64,000 nt of DNA. Origin: Limanda limanda (taxonomy: Eukaryota > Chordata > Actinopteri > Pleuronectiformes > Pleuronectidae). The stretch covers positions 9,860,856 to 9,924,855 of the forward strand of contig NC_083636.1 of the NCBI RefSeq assembly GCF_963576545.1. Direction: 5' to 3'. The position numbers and the translations under genes were made by a program. The first letter of the stretch is position 1. Every line of letters starts with the position of its first letter. Positions 33,940-47,225 of the stretch are shown piece after piece. Below the pieces are notes generated by a model that saw only the letters and a program-made list of their open reading frames with translations, ran no database searches and was not told the origin of the DNA.

Positions 33940-34035
33940 AGTTAGTAAGTAAAGTTGATTTGTGTAGTACTTTTCACAGACAAAAGTCACACAGTGCTGT
34001 ACAGGGTCAAAGACGTTAAAAACAGTTTCAGTACA
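33940..34035. repeat. Dispersed repeat fragment ('tttgtgtagtacttttcacagacaaa')
   Basis: Common fish tail repeat of the form 'tttgtatagcacttttcacagacaaagtcacaaagtgct'. Confidence 0.6.
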
Positions 34036-34254
34036 TCTTCAAACGTAAACATAAAATACCTCCATCCTGCTCCTGTGTAAGCCCTAATATTCAAATCCGA
34101 CTCAAAACAGCGTAACTAACCCCTAACCCACGTGATGACTTCTCACTGATGTCGTCAAGTGCCCCTGGGCGAGAGCATAGAGGTGCAGGCATATGTGCGT
34201 GAAGGCATGTGTGAACGTGGCTCAGGAGGAGGATAACAGCAAACATTAAAGCTA

Positions 34255-34545
34255 AAGAAAAGTTGTAAATGAGGCCGTTACGAGTTGAATTTCGGGGCCT
34301 ACAGACACTTAGATGACATCTCAGGAGCAGTATGGAGGCATTTTATGTTTATTTTCTGTTATTCTTTTATGTTTGAAGTGGTCCACAGTTGCTTCAATTG
34401 TATTGGATTCGGTTGCAAGGCTGTTTACCCCTGAAACTCAAAGAGCTTTGAGCACGCAAACACTTCACCCACTCCTCCATCGGCATAGTGGCGAGTAGAT
34501 ACTGAGTGAATTTCCATTTTTCGGTGAACTCTCCCTATAAAGATG
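34255..34545 (+). repeat. Dispersed repeat, copy A
   Basis: It shares 'ggcctacagacacttagatgacatctcaggagcagtatggagg'-type text with copy B at 57120-57330. It continues through 'cacttcacccactcctccatcggcatagtg' to 'tttttcggtgaactctccct', a typical fish MITE-like ending. Confidence 0.7.
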
Positions 34546-37500
34546 TCGGTAAGACATTCCACAACTTTGGTGCTATTGTCTCAAAAGCACGTCACCACTT
34601 TAGACGGGTGCATAGGATGTGTAATACATTTAAGTTTATCAGATCTGAATGGGTGGATGTGTTGATGACTTGTGAACATGCAGCAGACGCAGAACTGAAA
34701 AAACAAAAAAACAAAAAATATCTCAGGATGAACCCCCTGAGCCAAACACGTAGAAGACGCAGAAGAGGAATGTAAAAAAACAAATCAAATGTGCACAGTT
34801 TCCCTCCTATACCGTTTTGATGCAAATCCAGGTTTATTCCTTGGCAGCGTGGGAATAAAGCAAAACAAGCTTCATCTCACATTTTCCCCCAATGGCAGAG
34901 GCTGTTATTTGTTTTGCTGAGTTTTATTTATTTCGGGTTATTCTACATTATGTGCCCCCCCCTGGCTAAATAATTACTATAAATAAATGCTTCACCCAAA
35001 AACAAATCAAATCCCATGTCGCCTAAATTCACCGTGATGTGTTGTATGGCATGTCAGCTTCAGCCCCGCCTGTTGGTTTGGCTTTGGTCGAGAGCTCCTG
35101 CTGCGTCAGAGCACTCATCTGTTTCCCCAGTCGTGTCCCAAGATTCCTGCTGCTGACGTCTCACTTTCCCATCCATCATACTCTGTGATGAATGATCTAA
35201 TGGAGCGTAGTTTATTTGAAGGTGACCTCGCCTCACAGGCTCTGCTCTTATCCGTCTGTCAGCTGTGCCAGGTCGTTTTGCAGTCTCCAGGCTGGCAGCT
35301 AAAGAGATCTAGCTTTTTATTTTATTTTTCAGTGGTTATTTTTGACATATCCCCTGGTTCAAAAAGAATTTGAAAATGATGTTTGTTTGGAATATTTCTG
35401 CCTTTTCCTCATATCAAAATAATGCTCTACAAGGCCCTGTGGACCCTAATGATTACTGCCATGGTCAAAAATACCTTGCATTTTCCTTACCCACAATGCA
35501 CTACATCGTTGCTAGTTGTATAACAGAACCAGGCCGTGGCCCCAGCCAGGTTTTTAGAAGTCATGAATCAAACCCATCCCCTGATACCAAAAAGATAAGT
35601 CTGTAAACACTTTTAATTATTCACACAGTTTGCTGTTCAGTTATATTTACTAAACATCTCAGTTAAATGTAGCAGCTTCTTCAAGTAAATTCCTCTGGAA
35701 ATCACATAAAAAACAAGAAGTAAAATTACTATCTCAGAACATGGTCTCTTTCCCGTATACAGTGACAAATTATAATGCGTTATTATTATTATTATTACTA
35801 CCATTTTATTTCCGGCAACAAATGCATATTTGCTCTTTCAAAGCCTTTCCACGTCAAATTTGTGCTTATTTATTTTGGAGGCCTACTTTCAAAACTTGTG
35901 AAATGTGGAATCTTAAAATATTGGATTATTCTCTAAAGTGAGTTGTAGCTTGTAGCTGTAGAATGTATACATGCAGGGTAACAATATACCAAGAGGACAC
36001 TTAATTATTAATTGTAGGTACTGCTTTGAGTATCCTACCTGATATAGATCATTCTGAAGTGGGCGAAACTGCATATTAGGACCATACCGGAGTGGACACA
36101 GTGACACAGCAGTGAGCTGCGTCCTTCATTTCACTTTTCTCTATCATTCACAAGGGCGTACTTTCCTCTGAGGACCCTCCCCCCTCACCTTTATTGTTTC
36201 AGGTTTTTTCTACAGTCTCTCTGGATGTATCTCACTATCCAGCCTCCACAGTCTAAATGAGAGAACATCTGAGCGCACTGATGCTTCTCAGGCTGCGTAC
36301 GGGCTTCTCTTACCTATTGGATAATGTATGAGGGCTGTATGTAGAATACCTGCAGATAGTATTCAGGACTGAAGATTGAGGTTTCACAAAATAATAATCA
36401 TTCAATCTGCATTTTTCTCTCCCACAAAGATGTTAAAATTGAACTGGCTGTAAATGTATTTATGCAGATTATTGTGCTGGCAGTTTGTTCATCTTATTTC
36501 GTGACAATAAAAAAAAAGGGGTTGTGGCAGTTTGAAAGCTTACTCTTGTTTAAAGATCCATGTTTTTGCCTCTCTCTTAGCACATTGTGATGTATTGCAT
36601 CTGGATTATAGAAACCACGTCCCTGGTTAAATCTCCATTCAGAAATTGACTTTGCTTATTATGACGTTTGGAAGCTGCACAAGGTGGGATGGGGAAATCT
36701 GAAACCTCAAGTGCACATACACTGAGATCGGACAACAAAATAGACATTTAGTATCCAGCATAATCACATATGTATGTTAATAGAGAGGATTCTTTCCTGA
36801 GGGAAGATTGTTTTATTCTTCATTTTTAATTGTTGAAAAACGTACACATTATAATTCTAAGCATGATATATATTAATTAAAACATACCATAGGAGGATAT
36901 TTACCTTTTTCAGGAAAGTAGGGGTTTTTCTCTCTATTCCATGTAGGCTAACTTTACTGATGGACATTGACGGGTACTAGGCCAGCCTTGGCATTTTTGA
37001 ATCCAGCCATTCCCCAGTGATTGTTTCTTCAATAACATTTGCAAGTTACCATCAATGAATGTGATTTACAGTTGAAATTCAAGGTGTCTATGGATATATA
37101 TCTGGACTACGTGGCAGTGATAGTGGTTTCTGGTTATGCACAGTGGAGTACAGCTGACAATGTGGAATGACAGTGGGTTAAGACAAATTAAAGCAACACC
37201 TGCCATCTGCCTCCTACTATTGCAGTCAATCACTGCCACTATCCTCACAGATCCACTCATGTACTACATGTAATATATCAGACACATGAATCCAGTGAAA
37301 ACTGAAATTAGACTTGACAAATTATGAATTATGACACTGTGGTTGCTGCATTAACTGCTGCATTCCAGTATCCAAACACACACTGGCCCTGAGGCTGAAA
37401 CACAAAACAAGGGGATGTATTTGTAACTGATTGGCTCACATGGGGCATTCATCATTCCTTTGGGAAAAAATATGTATCCCACTGCTTTATTCCCAAAAGC

Positions 37501-37812
37501 AGGAAGAGAACAACAAAGCGAACAAAGAGCCCAGCTGTTCTGAAAGTCATAGATAAAAATTGCATCCACCTCGGAGCTTCTAAATGAACTGCAACATCGT
37601 CTCATCCAGAAATGCTAAACAACAGGCCACCCTGCTGCCGGGGAGTTTGACAGCGGGTTTTCTGCTGCAGGCTCGGAACTCCATCCGTCTCCCCCGAGGC
37701 CTCGCTGCTGCGTTATCGTGCATCATCGATTGGGCGCAGGGATGTAGCCGATGGGGGACCTCCCATTTGTTTCCCTGCTGCTGTTGTTTACGATCAGTGC
37801 AATCTCCCCCTA

Positions 37813-37848
<36 letters not shown>

Positions 37849-38470
37849 ACTCAGTCACAGACACACACGCGCACATACACAGTTGGAGCAAATGAAAGAG
37901 AGCCTTGCGTAAAGATAAGTGACACTGAACACTGAGCTGAGGTTTGTGAGTGTTCACTCTACATATACACGTTGTGCCCTTGTGTCTGGAGTTCTGGTAA
38001 AACGTTTGGATCTGGCTGATGATTTAGTATAATTTGATTAGTGTAATATCTATGTTGGCAGGTATTGAAACAGTTAATAATGTGGCCTAATTCTATTAGG
38101 TCTCACAGACAGTTGAAAATCAGTGCTAACTTTTGCTTTGTGGATGCAGAGATATCTGAATGGTGCATGTTCAATGCAATGTGGACCATAGGCACTAATG
38201 AATCTGGTGTAGAAAACCATCAGAGAAAATGAGCGTCTAGTCGGAATCAGCGATTATGTTTTCAAGCTAGTTCAAATACTCTACACCCACCCACCCCGAT
38301 TTCAAAAACTGTTTTATTCCAGGGTTTCCACTACGTTCATTTTGCAGCGGCATGCATTTTATAGGCCCCCGCCGGCTGGCCCCCTCATGCTAAACAAATT
38401 CACTAGAGGCAACACCAAGTCCTATTATTGAAAAATTACGCACAAAAATTTCTGTCAGTGAGCAAGTTGT
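34546..38470. other. Noncoding stretch
   Basis: Holds only simple runs ((TTA)n near 35780, (CT)n at about 37817-37844). No convincing exon. Confidence 0.4.
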
Positions 38471-38474
38471 AAGA

Positions 38475-38477
<3 letters not shown>

Positions 38478-38513
<36 letters not shown>
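38478..38513 (+). repeat. (TA)n microsatellite
   Basis: About 18 TA units. Confidence 0.95.
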
Positions 38514-38516
<3 letters not shown>

Positions 38517-39500
38517 GCAGGTGTATACATATGTGTGTACACGAGTCAGGTTCTGTTAGAAGTAAGGATAAATGGGTTTTTACTTTATGGTGTATTCAAA
38601 GGTATGGCTCTCGTTATACCTCTGACTGTTGATATAAATTGAGTGTATGCAGTGTTTGTGTGACTTTGAAGAGTGCGTGTCCCAGAGAACAGACAGGAGA
38701 GCTAGCACTGAATTTAAATGCAGGTCATTGTGCGGCTTGTAGATTCAGGTTCTGTCTCTCTCCGCCGCTCTGTGCTCAGGTTGGAAATCCATCCAACATG
38801 GCACGCATACCGATAAAATCTAATAACCTCCTCTCTCCCAGTGCGATTGAAGCTCGTTGGCTCTGAGGGAACCGACGGTGCACCAGGCGGACTTGGCAGG
38901 TGAATCCTGCAAAGCACCCGTTCTCTCACTTCGATGTGTTACTGAGGGTGTGGTCTCAAATTGTTTGTCCATTTGCACGGGGACAAAACTTTCAAGGTCA
39001 CTGGGATAATTGGATTGATGTGAGACTGCGTACGGCCATCAGCTTCTTATTTTATTCCTCTGACTCACTCATTAGTCCTGGAATCAGGAATCAGGTCTTT
39101 AATTATTTTCAGTGCCGGCTAATTAAAGATGGAAGTATGTTGTGAATGAAAATGAATGAAAGGTGGGCATCAGCTCACGCTTGTTGATGGCACCATAAAT
39201 TTTCCATTTCAAAAGAAGAACTGGGGTGTAACTTCTTTAATTGCAAAGTGAAATAAAACATGGTACTTATTTTAGGTATTTTTTGTCAGAGTACATGAAG
39301 CAGGTTGTGACTGTTTTAAAGGGGCAGCACCGCAAAAATGTAGTTTTAATCATCTGTCAATTTGAGTTACGCAAGACATAGATACAAAAACTGGTCAAGC
39401 CTGATGCAGCTGAGGATGAGATATCAAGACATATACTCTGAGTATTGGTCAAGCTATAAAAACTTGCTGCATTTGCCATAATACCACAAATACTCTTTTG
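38514..39500. other. Noncoding stretch, complex sequence
   Basis: Sequence at 39050-39130 is rich in TAATTA-like words and has no repeat character, so it could be a conserved noncoding element. That cannot be tested here. Confidence 0.25.
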
Positions 39501-39753
39501 TATGCCTCCCTGACAGGGACAGCTTGTGGCATTATGTTTTCAGGTTTTCCATCTGTCCGTCCCTTCATTTGGACTCGAAGATGAACGAATTACATTTGGG
39601 TGTTCCAAAGTCAAAAGGTCAAGGTCACATGGCCTAGCATTGTTTTGAACTCAATATATCAGGAATGCCCAAAGGGAATTTTTTATCACATCTGGCACAA
39701 ACATTCATTAGACTCAAGATTCAACCTGAATAGAATTCGGTGGTCAAAGGCCA

Positions 39754-39768
39754 AGGTCACTGTGACCT
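39754..39768. promoter_or_regulatory. Perfect palindromic oestrogen response element
   Basis: AGGTCA-CTG-TGACCT matches the consensus ERE at every half-site base. A one-mismatch version (AGGTTA-CAG-TGACCT) lies at 40254-40268. Binding is predicted from the motif only. Confidence 0.6.
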
Positions 39769-39864
39769 CAGAAAGCATATTTTTTTGCCTTTTGAATGCA
39801 ATATCTCCGAAACACCCCTAGGGAATAACATTCACTTGAGCTTGGATTTCATCTTGGTAGCCAA

Positions 39865-39877
39865 AGGTCAAAGGTCA
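39865..39877 (+). promoter_or_regulatory. Perfect DR1 nuclear-receptor site
   Basis: AGGTCA-A-AGGTCA, the RXR/PPAR and HNF4 type. A second DR1 followed directly by a third half site is at 39992-40010, and a DR0 pair is at 39616-39627. Confidence 0.5.
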
Positions 39878-40689
39878 CGTAGGCCTCACAATGTATGATT
39901 ATTTTAGTCTTGAACATGATATCTTAAGATCAGTTTGAGGGAATGTCTTCAAATTTGGTAAAAGATGAACTGATTAAATTTTGGTGCCTGGAGGTCAAAG
40001 GTCAAGGTCACATAGACCTCATGTTACTCTGAATCTGACATATTAGGACTGCCAGCAGGGGATTTCATTACATCTGGACTTCACTTGGACTCACTGATAA
40101 ATTTATTAGATTTCAGAGGACAAAGTTCTAAGTCGCGCTCGGTTAAAAAAACATTGACTGTGATATCTCAAGACTGCTTGAGGGAATTTCTTCAACTTTT
40201 TATCAGTTGTGGACTCAAAGATAAAGTGATTATGTTTCATTTGTTCAAGGAAAAGGTTACAGTGACCTTTATATGAATCTGGAAAAAAGTATGTCGAAAG
40301 ATTTACACAGAAACTACACTGGCTGGCAGAGGCATTCTAGCCTGTTAGGGCATCAGGACAAAGGTCCATATCTTGTTTTCATTGTAAACATTTGATCTAG
40401 TTAGTTTTGGTTCACATTGTAGTTTTTTTCGGGGTGTATTGAATAGTTTTATATGATAAATTTACGTATATCCTGTTGTCATCACCTATGTGGGTTCTAT
40501 CTACCTATATTGACATTTATTGTTTTGTTGATGGGCGTTCGTCTGACACAGTAGTCTTGCCATGTGGTGTTAATACCAGCATCACCAACTTCAGTTACGG
40601 CACTTGACAATTTTGAATGAGGCCTACTCAACGACCTCGTCATTCAACCATTATATCATCACTTCTGGGGTGAGCGGCAAGGACTACGC

Positions 40690-40840
40690 TTTTTTTCTTC
40701 TTATGTGGTTTCTAATGAAGTGTTTTCACACTGCAAATGAACCTAACCATGGTTCATTTTGTTTGGGCCAAGCCCGAGACCACCTCTTTTGGTTGGACAA
40801 AAATTTGGTCTGTTGTCCAAACCATGGTGTGAGGCATGAC
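40690..40840. repeat. Probable MITE-like repeat ('ttcacactgcaaatgaacc')
   Basis: It resembles fish non-autonomous repeats with phrases such as 'accacctcttttggttgg' and 'ccaaaccatgg'. The class is uncertain. Confidence 0.35.
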
Positions 40841-41215
40841 ATGGAGAATGCATTTGTGGTTTCCAGTGGCAGATATTTCATTGTTGGCTGATGTGCTGAT
40901 TTAAGAGTTATTATTTAAGTAAGCAGACCTACAATCATTTGTACAGCTGTGATATTCTCATCCAAACCATCAAAGTCTTTTCTATTGTTTTTATCGAGGC
41001 TCAGCAGATTGTGCTGAGCAGGAGGATGACCCCGCTGTTCTTTTCTAACTGAAGGAAACAGCCATTTATATGCACACCACTAGTCCAACTTAAATCACTG
41101 AGCAAATCTGAGATGAGGGCAACAGTTCAGACATGAATAACCAAGCGCTATTTTTGGCTTAATTGAAAAACATATCACATAGAGGTGGGCTAATTGTTCG
41201 CTGTCAGTGTGACAT

Positions 41216-41808
41216 TGTCACGGGTATGGTGAGGACCCAAATGCAGCACAGGCAGACGAGATCTTAATTGGTAATGAACTTTATTTTTCACTGCAGTCTT
41301 AAACAGTTCTTAACAGTGGCAGGGTGAAAAGTCTTTGTTCCCAGTGATCTTCAGCGAGATCTGGCAAGGAGTGAGTCTGGTGTTGCTGAGTGGAGGCAAG
41401 GTCCACAGCAGTGCAGACAGGTTCAGTGGTGAGCTGTGTAGCAGGCCGGAGCAGGTAGCAAGCAGGTAGCAAGCAGGTAGCAGGCAGATAGCAGGCAGAT
41501 AGCAGGTAGCAGGCCGGAGCAGGTAGCAGGCAGGTAGCAGGCAGATAACAGGTAGCAGGCCGGAGCAGGTAGCAGGCAGGTAGCAGGCAGATAACAGGTA
41601 GCAGGCCGGAGAGAGAAATGCTGGAGGTCAGGCATTTACGCAAGACAATCTGGCACTGAAGCAGAGACAGGAGCAGGCTTATATGCAGCCAGGGCTGTCA
41701 CAGGTGTGGAGAGTTGGCCTGATGAGGGGGCGTGGCTAACAGGTAGAGTGGAGCAGAGACAGAGGAGTGGAAAAATACCAGCAGACAGGAGATGAGCAGA
41801 CTGTGACA
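41216..41808 (-). mobile_element. Solo LTR with perfect 5-bp target-site duplication
   Basis: 593 bases bounded by TGTCACGG and TGTGACA (inverted TGTCAC/GTGACA). A GACAT duplication lies on each side (41211-41215 and 41809-41813). On the minus strand the order is TATAAGC box (about 41678-41683), then an AATAAA (41280-41285) near the 3' end, which sets the orientation. No internal coding region remains, so the element was reduced to one LTR by recombination. Gypsy-like fish LTRs have this look, but the family is inferred. Confidence 0.85.
41440..41612 (-). repeat. Minisatellite inside the solo LTR
   Basis: Nested repeats: a ~10-base unit 'caggtagcag' forms larger units of about 46-70 bases, each introduced by 'gcaggccggagcagg' (four occurrences). 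It gives Cys-Tyr-Leu-Pro-Ala frames on the minus strand that are not genes. Confidence 0.9.
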
Positions 41809-41813
41809 GACAT

Positions 41814-43400
41814 CAGTTACTTCCAGTTCACCAAAGCTAAAGATCAGTAATTATTGCATTTTAAGAGTGTGAGGGTTTACTTTAGTGGGTCACAGCACAA
41901 TTTCCTATCTGATTTTGTTGTCCATGTTTCACAGTGACACTGTGATGTCGGATCAAAGAAAGCTCCACTGCCCCTTTTCTTCCCGAAACAAAGACGTCCT
42001 GCTGCAGCTGCCACCTCCCTGCTTCCCCCACTCCCACAGTAAATCCACCACCGACTGTCACTTTCAAAAAGCCTTTTTTGATGTGATATTCACATCTGCT
42101 AAGAGTAATCCTCTGAACAGTATCTTTAGAATCTCTCCCCCAGGGCCATGCCTTAATCCAATCTGCTGTTTATAACAACACCCCTTTTGCTTTCAGCTCC
42201 CTATTAGGCAGCTTAGCTGGCTCGTGGTGAACAAATGAGCGTCCATGGTCTGAATGGATTTTAATGTCTGACTGTGCCACAGTGGAACGTTTTCACCGAT
42301 GCCGAGATTTGCTGCATTACACTGATAAATAATTGAGGTTGTTTACTGATAAGTTTGTCTACTTTAACCCCATAATCACCTCAGCCAAAGTGTTGCTGGA
42401 TGTGTTTTGATCTAGCTGCCAGCTTATCTGCCCGAAATCACATTTACTACCAACGACAGAAGAAGTGTAATTTATCTGAGGTCATTCGGGCAACATTGGG
42501 GCCAAACGCTTAAGAAGTGCTAGGTCAAACCGCCTGTGGCTCACCTCAGGTGTGTGCACAAAGGCTATTCTTTCTGGAATGGGAGAGCCGGCATTGCATT
42601 TCCCTCCGAGGTTAGTGAATTATTGGCTCTCTATGTTCAGACCTGTGATCATTTGGGCAGATGACATTTGTACTTCTGTAACTGTAGTCAACAGCCTGCT
42701 CTCGTTTGAAGGGCAGCCTCCTCATTGGCCCCATCTGCCAGTGCTGCTGATGAAGTTGCAAATAAGAGTGCAGTGGTTTTCTCTGCTTAGTGCATCCAAA
42801 TTCACTTTAAAGCTGTTTTTGGATACAACAATTTGAGATATGACACTTTAATCACCATGCTTTATCATACTTTTTTTACCATGCTTGAGTTTGTTCACGT
42901 ACAATTCTTAGAGGCACAAATATTATCTTTAATTCAAACCTCGGGAGCTGCAGCTGTAATGAAACAGGAGGGAGGAGGTAACCACGATACAACTGAAAAA
43001 CATACTTTTGTCTTATTATTAACAATTCTTCTCAGTACCAAGGCCAGTTCCATCATTGCCCAGAAGGAACTCTGCACATGTAGCCCATTCATCTTCATAA
43101 TGCACAGTTAGAAAACAAATAATTAATGTGTGATTTGGAACACAATACAGTTAATGAGTTAAGTCAGTGGAGCTGCAACTTCATTTAAAATGTCAGTAAT
43201 TTAAAAATGTAAACGCTTTATAAATACTTTGTTGAAGTTTCTAAACAGTTTGTGTCTAAACCTGGGATCCAGCACAGCACCATCTGCTATCTTAAAAGTG
43301 TTATTCACATATTGTTTGACATCAAAATGCTTATTTCAAAGGTTGTGCTATGTCTAGGAAACAGAATGCCTACGTGATAAAAGGCCAGTCTGAGTCAAGT
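41814..43400. other. Noncoding stretch
   Basis: No recognised feature. Confidence 0.4.
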
Positions 43401-43401
43401 C

Positions 43402-43527
<126 letters not shown>

Positions 43528-46500
43528 CTGTACACACGCACACACGTGCCGCCTCGCTACTGCGATTTAAGCAGACTGTTATTTGTGCAGACGTACAGGT
43601 GATACATTTATAAAGAATAGAGATCTGTGGATTATGCACAGAGGAGAAAGACTAAACACTTTGTCATACAATCGAGAGCCATCCACACCTGCTTTGTTCA
43701 CTGTCTGTTTACAAGAGTGAATGTGTGCCAGCCCCGCTCTCGTAAACGTGTCCAATCTACAGAGGACGGTGAGATAAAGCCAGTTTGAAATTGCCTTGAA
43801 AACAGTTAATCAGTTCTTGTATGTCGGACAGTCGTTGACACTATTACCCACGGGTCTTGCTTTGACTCTGCCATTTGTCTTTATTGATGTTTTCCGAGCC
43901 AGCCGAGGATTTTCTGCTCATACGTCTCACAGTCCACCACAGCTATGGGTGTTGACGTCACAGTGATTGGGTGCGACCCCCTGGGATACACGGTTATGGA
44001 AACACTCTCCCTCAATGCACTCTTGTCGTAAAATAGCCTCAAGGTAGCCATGATACAGGAGCCTTATCGAGGCCTTTTTATTTTCCATGCTGTGACACAA
44101 ACGCACGCCTGTTTTCAAGTTTCAAATTTGATTTAATAGAGCTGTTAACGCTGGTGGAAAATGGCATTCTGCCAAAGTGTGGAATAGATTTTATACAAAT
44201 TCAGTCCATCTGTCGAGCAGGGACTTGAGAACCAACAGATGCTCATTGTGTTTTTTTACGCTTCTTTTTCAGACCGAGAAAAAGCTGTATATTCTTCAGA
44301 TATGCAGTAAAAACTATCTTTGATACTTAAAAGATTGTTAAATGTTCCTCCCCGGCTGACTTGGCACAGTTTAGTAACAGATGCGGTTTTTGAGATTTTG
44401 ACAGAAAAGTGATTACAGAATGTTGAAAATATATACTGTTGATAAAACTGCAACTAGGAAGTGCAGTTTGATGGATGTATTTCACGGCATTAAATGTGTT
44501 AAAAGAGCCCCTTATCCATGGAAATGATCCGAATGAACCCTATCTTTAGCGAAACATGAAGTCATTCCGACAAGTCAAACTAAACAGAGCATGTACACAC
44601 AGACGCATGTTGCAGGTTACCACATAGAGTGCTGCTCATGCACTTTAAATCTAGCGACATCATGTGTTGCCAAACTGCACGTTTTGTTTGCAATGCATGC
44701 AAAAGAAGTAGAGAAAAAGGAAAACGAGTATACCTATTCCCATCAGTGCATGGAGATGGTATATTTTTCAAAAAGTCCCTACGTTTTTAAACACATCCCC
44801 CTCAGAAGTGCAACTCTGTTAAGAGTGTTGGGGGGGGGGGGGGGATATACTGCAGAACACTACTGACTATGGATACTATTTTGACAACTACTCATTACTA
44901 CTACAGATAAGGAAAATCTTCAAGATTGACACAGTAACAGATTTTGATTGGTTTAGTGCTTCTAATTTCAGTATGATTACCATGTTGCCCTCCCACAAAG
45001 CTTTTGTGTGTTATATTTACTTTGTCGTAGATAACAAAAGGGGCTGAGCTGTACCCATTCAGCTCTGCTCAATCATGGAACTGTGTTCACCACCAAAAGA
45101 CTGAAGGTGGTGACAGCTTTTTGGTTGATTCCTTCAAGACGTCTCTAAAGATGTGGCTTAATTGTTACCTCCTTTGATCAGCAAACTCTGCCGGAGTCTC
45201 GCTCAGTGTGGAGGGAGAGAGTCATCTGTCTACCCTTCCCACGATTTGACACTCATTTGCAATGCAGATCTTCCTCTTCTTCTTCTGTGGTATTTGAAAT
45301 GTTAAACTGTGATCAGTAGGTCCTGAACAAGGTTACTGTGCTAAGCTTTCTTAAAAGGGTGAAAGTCACAAGAAGGACTGCTTAATACAGTGTCAATACT
45401 AGTGCACATATGTATCATCTGTGGAAATAATTCAAGCAATTAGAGCTTATGTATCCGTTAGCTATCGGAAGTATTGAAGTCATTGCTGAGATTACACAGC
45501 CGCATTGCCAAATAGAAAGTGAGGTGCAATGCAATATAGTAAATAAGCCAAGGAGGTGACATGATAAATCTTAGGGTTTGCATGGAAGCTGAATTTACTT
45601 GTACATGACTGAAGTATAAATTATTTGATATATTAAGATAACAGAGTATGTAAGACCATCTTATTTGTTGGTAAAAGTAAGCATGCTGTGAAGTGTCTGA
45701 TAACTCTGAACTGTGTTAAAGCCTGTTTTTTACACATGGTAACTTTGCATATCCGTTGGAGGCACCATGTTTCTTGTGAACATTGTGAAAACGTCTTCTT
45801 AGCCTTAACAAACCTTGACCTACAGGCCTAGTGTTTTGACCAATCAGGTCCTGGCTTTATAGGGCTGATGATTTACATTTTTTTAGATGAAATTTCTAAC
45901 AATGCACATTGTCGGTGCAGCTTAAGTTTGACCTCCTCAAAGAATTACGGAGGTCATAGGGACACGTCTAAAACACACAAGCTTGATTAACCATTATTGT
46001 TCTACCCTCTATCCAATTAGAGTTTTCCTGGTCCTGATGAGGTCATTCCAATAAAAAAATCTCAGGTAGGTCTGAGTAATGTACTGTAAAGGACTGGGGG
46101 AGGGGAGGGGTCGGATGCAGAAGAGCACTTCCCTCCATCTTAGTCATGAGGTTTGCTTTGAGTTTGAGGCCTAACCTTTCGTCTGTGCCCTGCCATCTTC
46201 CAGAGACATGTTAGCATCGCTGATGCGTGAAATTGTAAAATCACTAATGACATTTCCTTGCATAATGGCATCCCTTGAAATGGTGCTTACAGCTGCCGGT
46301 GCTTTGAACTAGGAATATAGTGTGTGTGTGTGTGTGTGTGTCTCTGTGTGTGTGATAGAGGGGCATGCCTGAGGACACATGTCCCCCATTTTTCAATTTC
46401 TGTAACCCAGTCTGCCAAATGTGCTTAATGTGGGCCATAAATTTAATTGGGTGGATAACTGTGCCCTTTTTAATGCCACCTATTGGCCATGTCCTTGACT

Positions 46501-46560
46501 TTTACTGTCATCCTTCATTTTCCATTGATCGTTCTCTCATTGCACTTGGTTTCTCATAAA
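43528..46560. other. Noncoding stretch
   Basis: A poly-G run (about 44829-44844) and a TG run (46320-46341) are present; no exon or named repeat otherwise. Confidence 0.4.
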
Positions 46561-46580
46561 ATCTATTTATTTACTTACAG

Positions 46581-46635
46581 ATTTCATGGAGTTGGGAAGT
46601 GGAAGGGGTCATTTCCAGCATCCCGGTTTCTGAAA
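46581..46635 (+). other. Candidate small exon (55 nt)
   Basis: The acceptor 'ttatttacttacag' and donor AAA|GTAAGT are both close to consensus. Two frames are open; one gives FHGVGKWKGSFPASRFLK after a split codon, the other ISWSWEVEGVISSIPVSE in phase 0. Neither is recognised. It could be an internal exon of the gene starting at 1794, only if the phase-0 frame is used or another exon intervenes. Confidence 0.2.
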
Positions 46636-46839
46636 GTAAGTCATTCATTTTCTCAGTAGATGATGTCAGGTGCCAATGCTTTAAAATACCTGAACTTTCC
46701 TGGTCCATAGTATTGTAGTATACTATTTTATCTTATTTAAAAACATTAAATAAGCTACAAGTCTGTATTTAGTTAATTCTACGATTCCCATTGTTCATTT
46801 TTGATAACCAACACTAGAGATTAAAATCCTGTATGCATG

Positions 46840-47225
46840 GCTGATAAAAAAACAAAACGTTTGCTATTTCCCTCAGCTGTCTTTGTGCTAAGCTAAACAA
46901 TTTGTCTCTTTATGGATAAATGTTAAAATCTTTGGAATGCTAACATGGGATGGAGATTCCCCCAAATTCAGTGTCAATGCTACAGTTAAGATAAACATCT
47001 GACCTGCTTCTTCTCCCAAACAATGGTGGTTGAGTATCATCTTTCTTGACATGCTAACCCTTTTCTGGTACGTTTGGTTTAATTACTTATTAGATTTGAT
47101 AAAAGTCGGGTGAATTGCCATGATTGACAGCTGAGACTGACTCAGGATTGGTCAAGGACATCATTAGTCCATCCCCTGATTGCTACGGTGCTACATCCCT
47201 CTCTATATACAGTCTATGGTTTCTG
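46840..47225 (+). repeat. Dispersed repeat ending 'tatatacagtctatggttt'
   Basis: Text such as 'ccatgattgacagctgagactgactc...ggacatcatta' ending in 'tatacagtctatgg' is a frequent fish repeat. The boundaries are approximate. Confidence 0.5.

Larger units (their letters stand above)
39520..40275 (+). repeat. Degenerate tandem repeat (~105-120 bp unit) rich in AGGTCA
   Basis: About six diverged units share 'tcaaaggtcaaggtca', 'atatctcaagactgcttgagggaatttcttcaa' and 'ttggactcaaagatgaactgatt'. The type is a common fish interspersed repeat. Each unit carries one or more AGGTCA words. Confidence 0.75.

Noticed and set aside
38760..38891. Possible exon between ctgtgctcag and GGCAG|gtgaat
   Set aside because: All three frames contain stops, so it could only be untranslated; no support.
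41299..41643. Cys-Tyr-Leu-Pro-Ala repeat protein on the minus strand
   Set aside because: It is the translation of the minisatellite inside a solo LTR.
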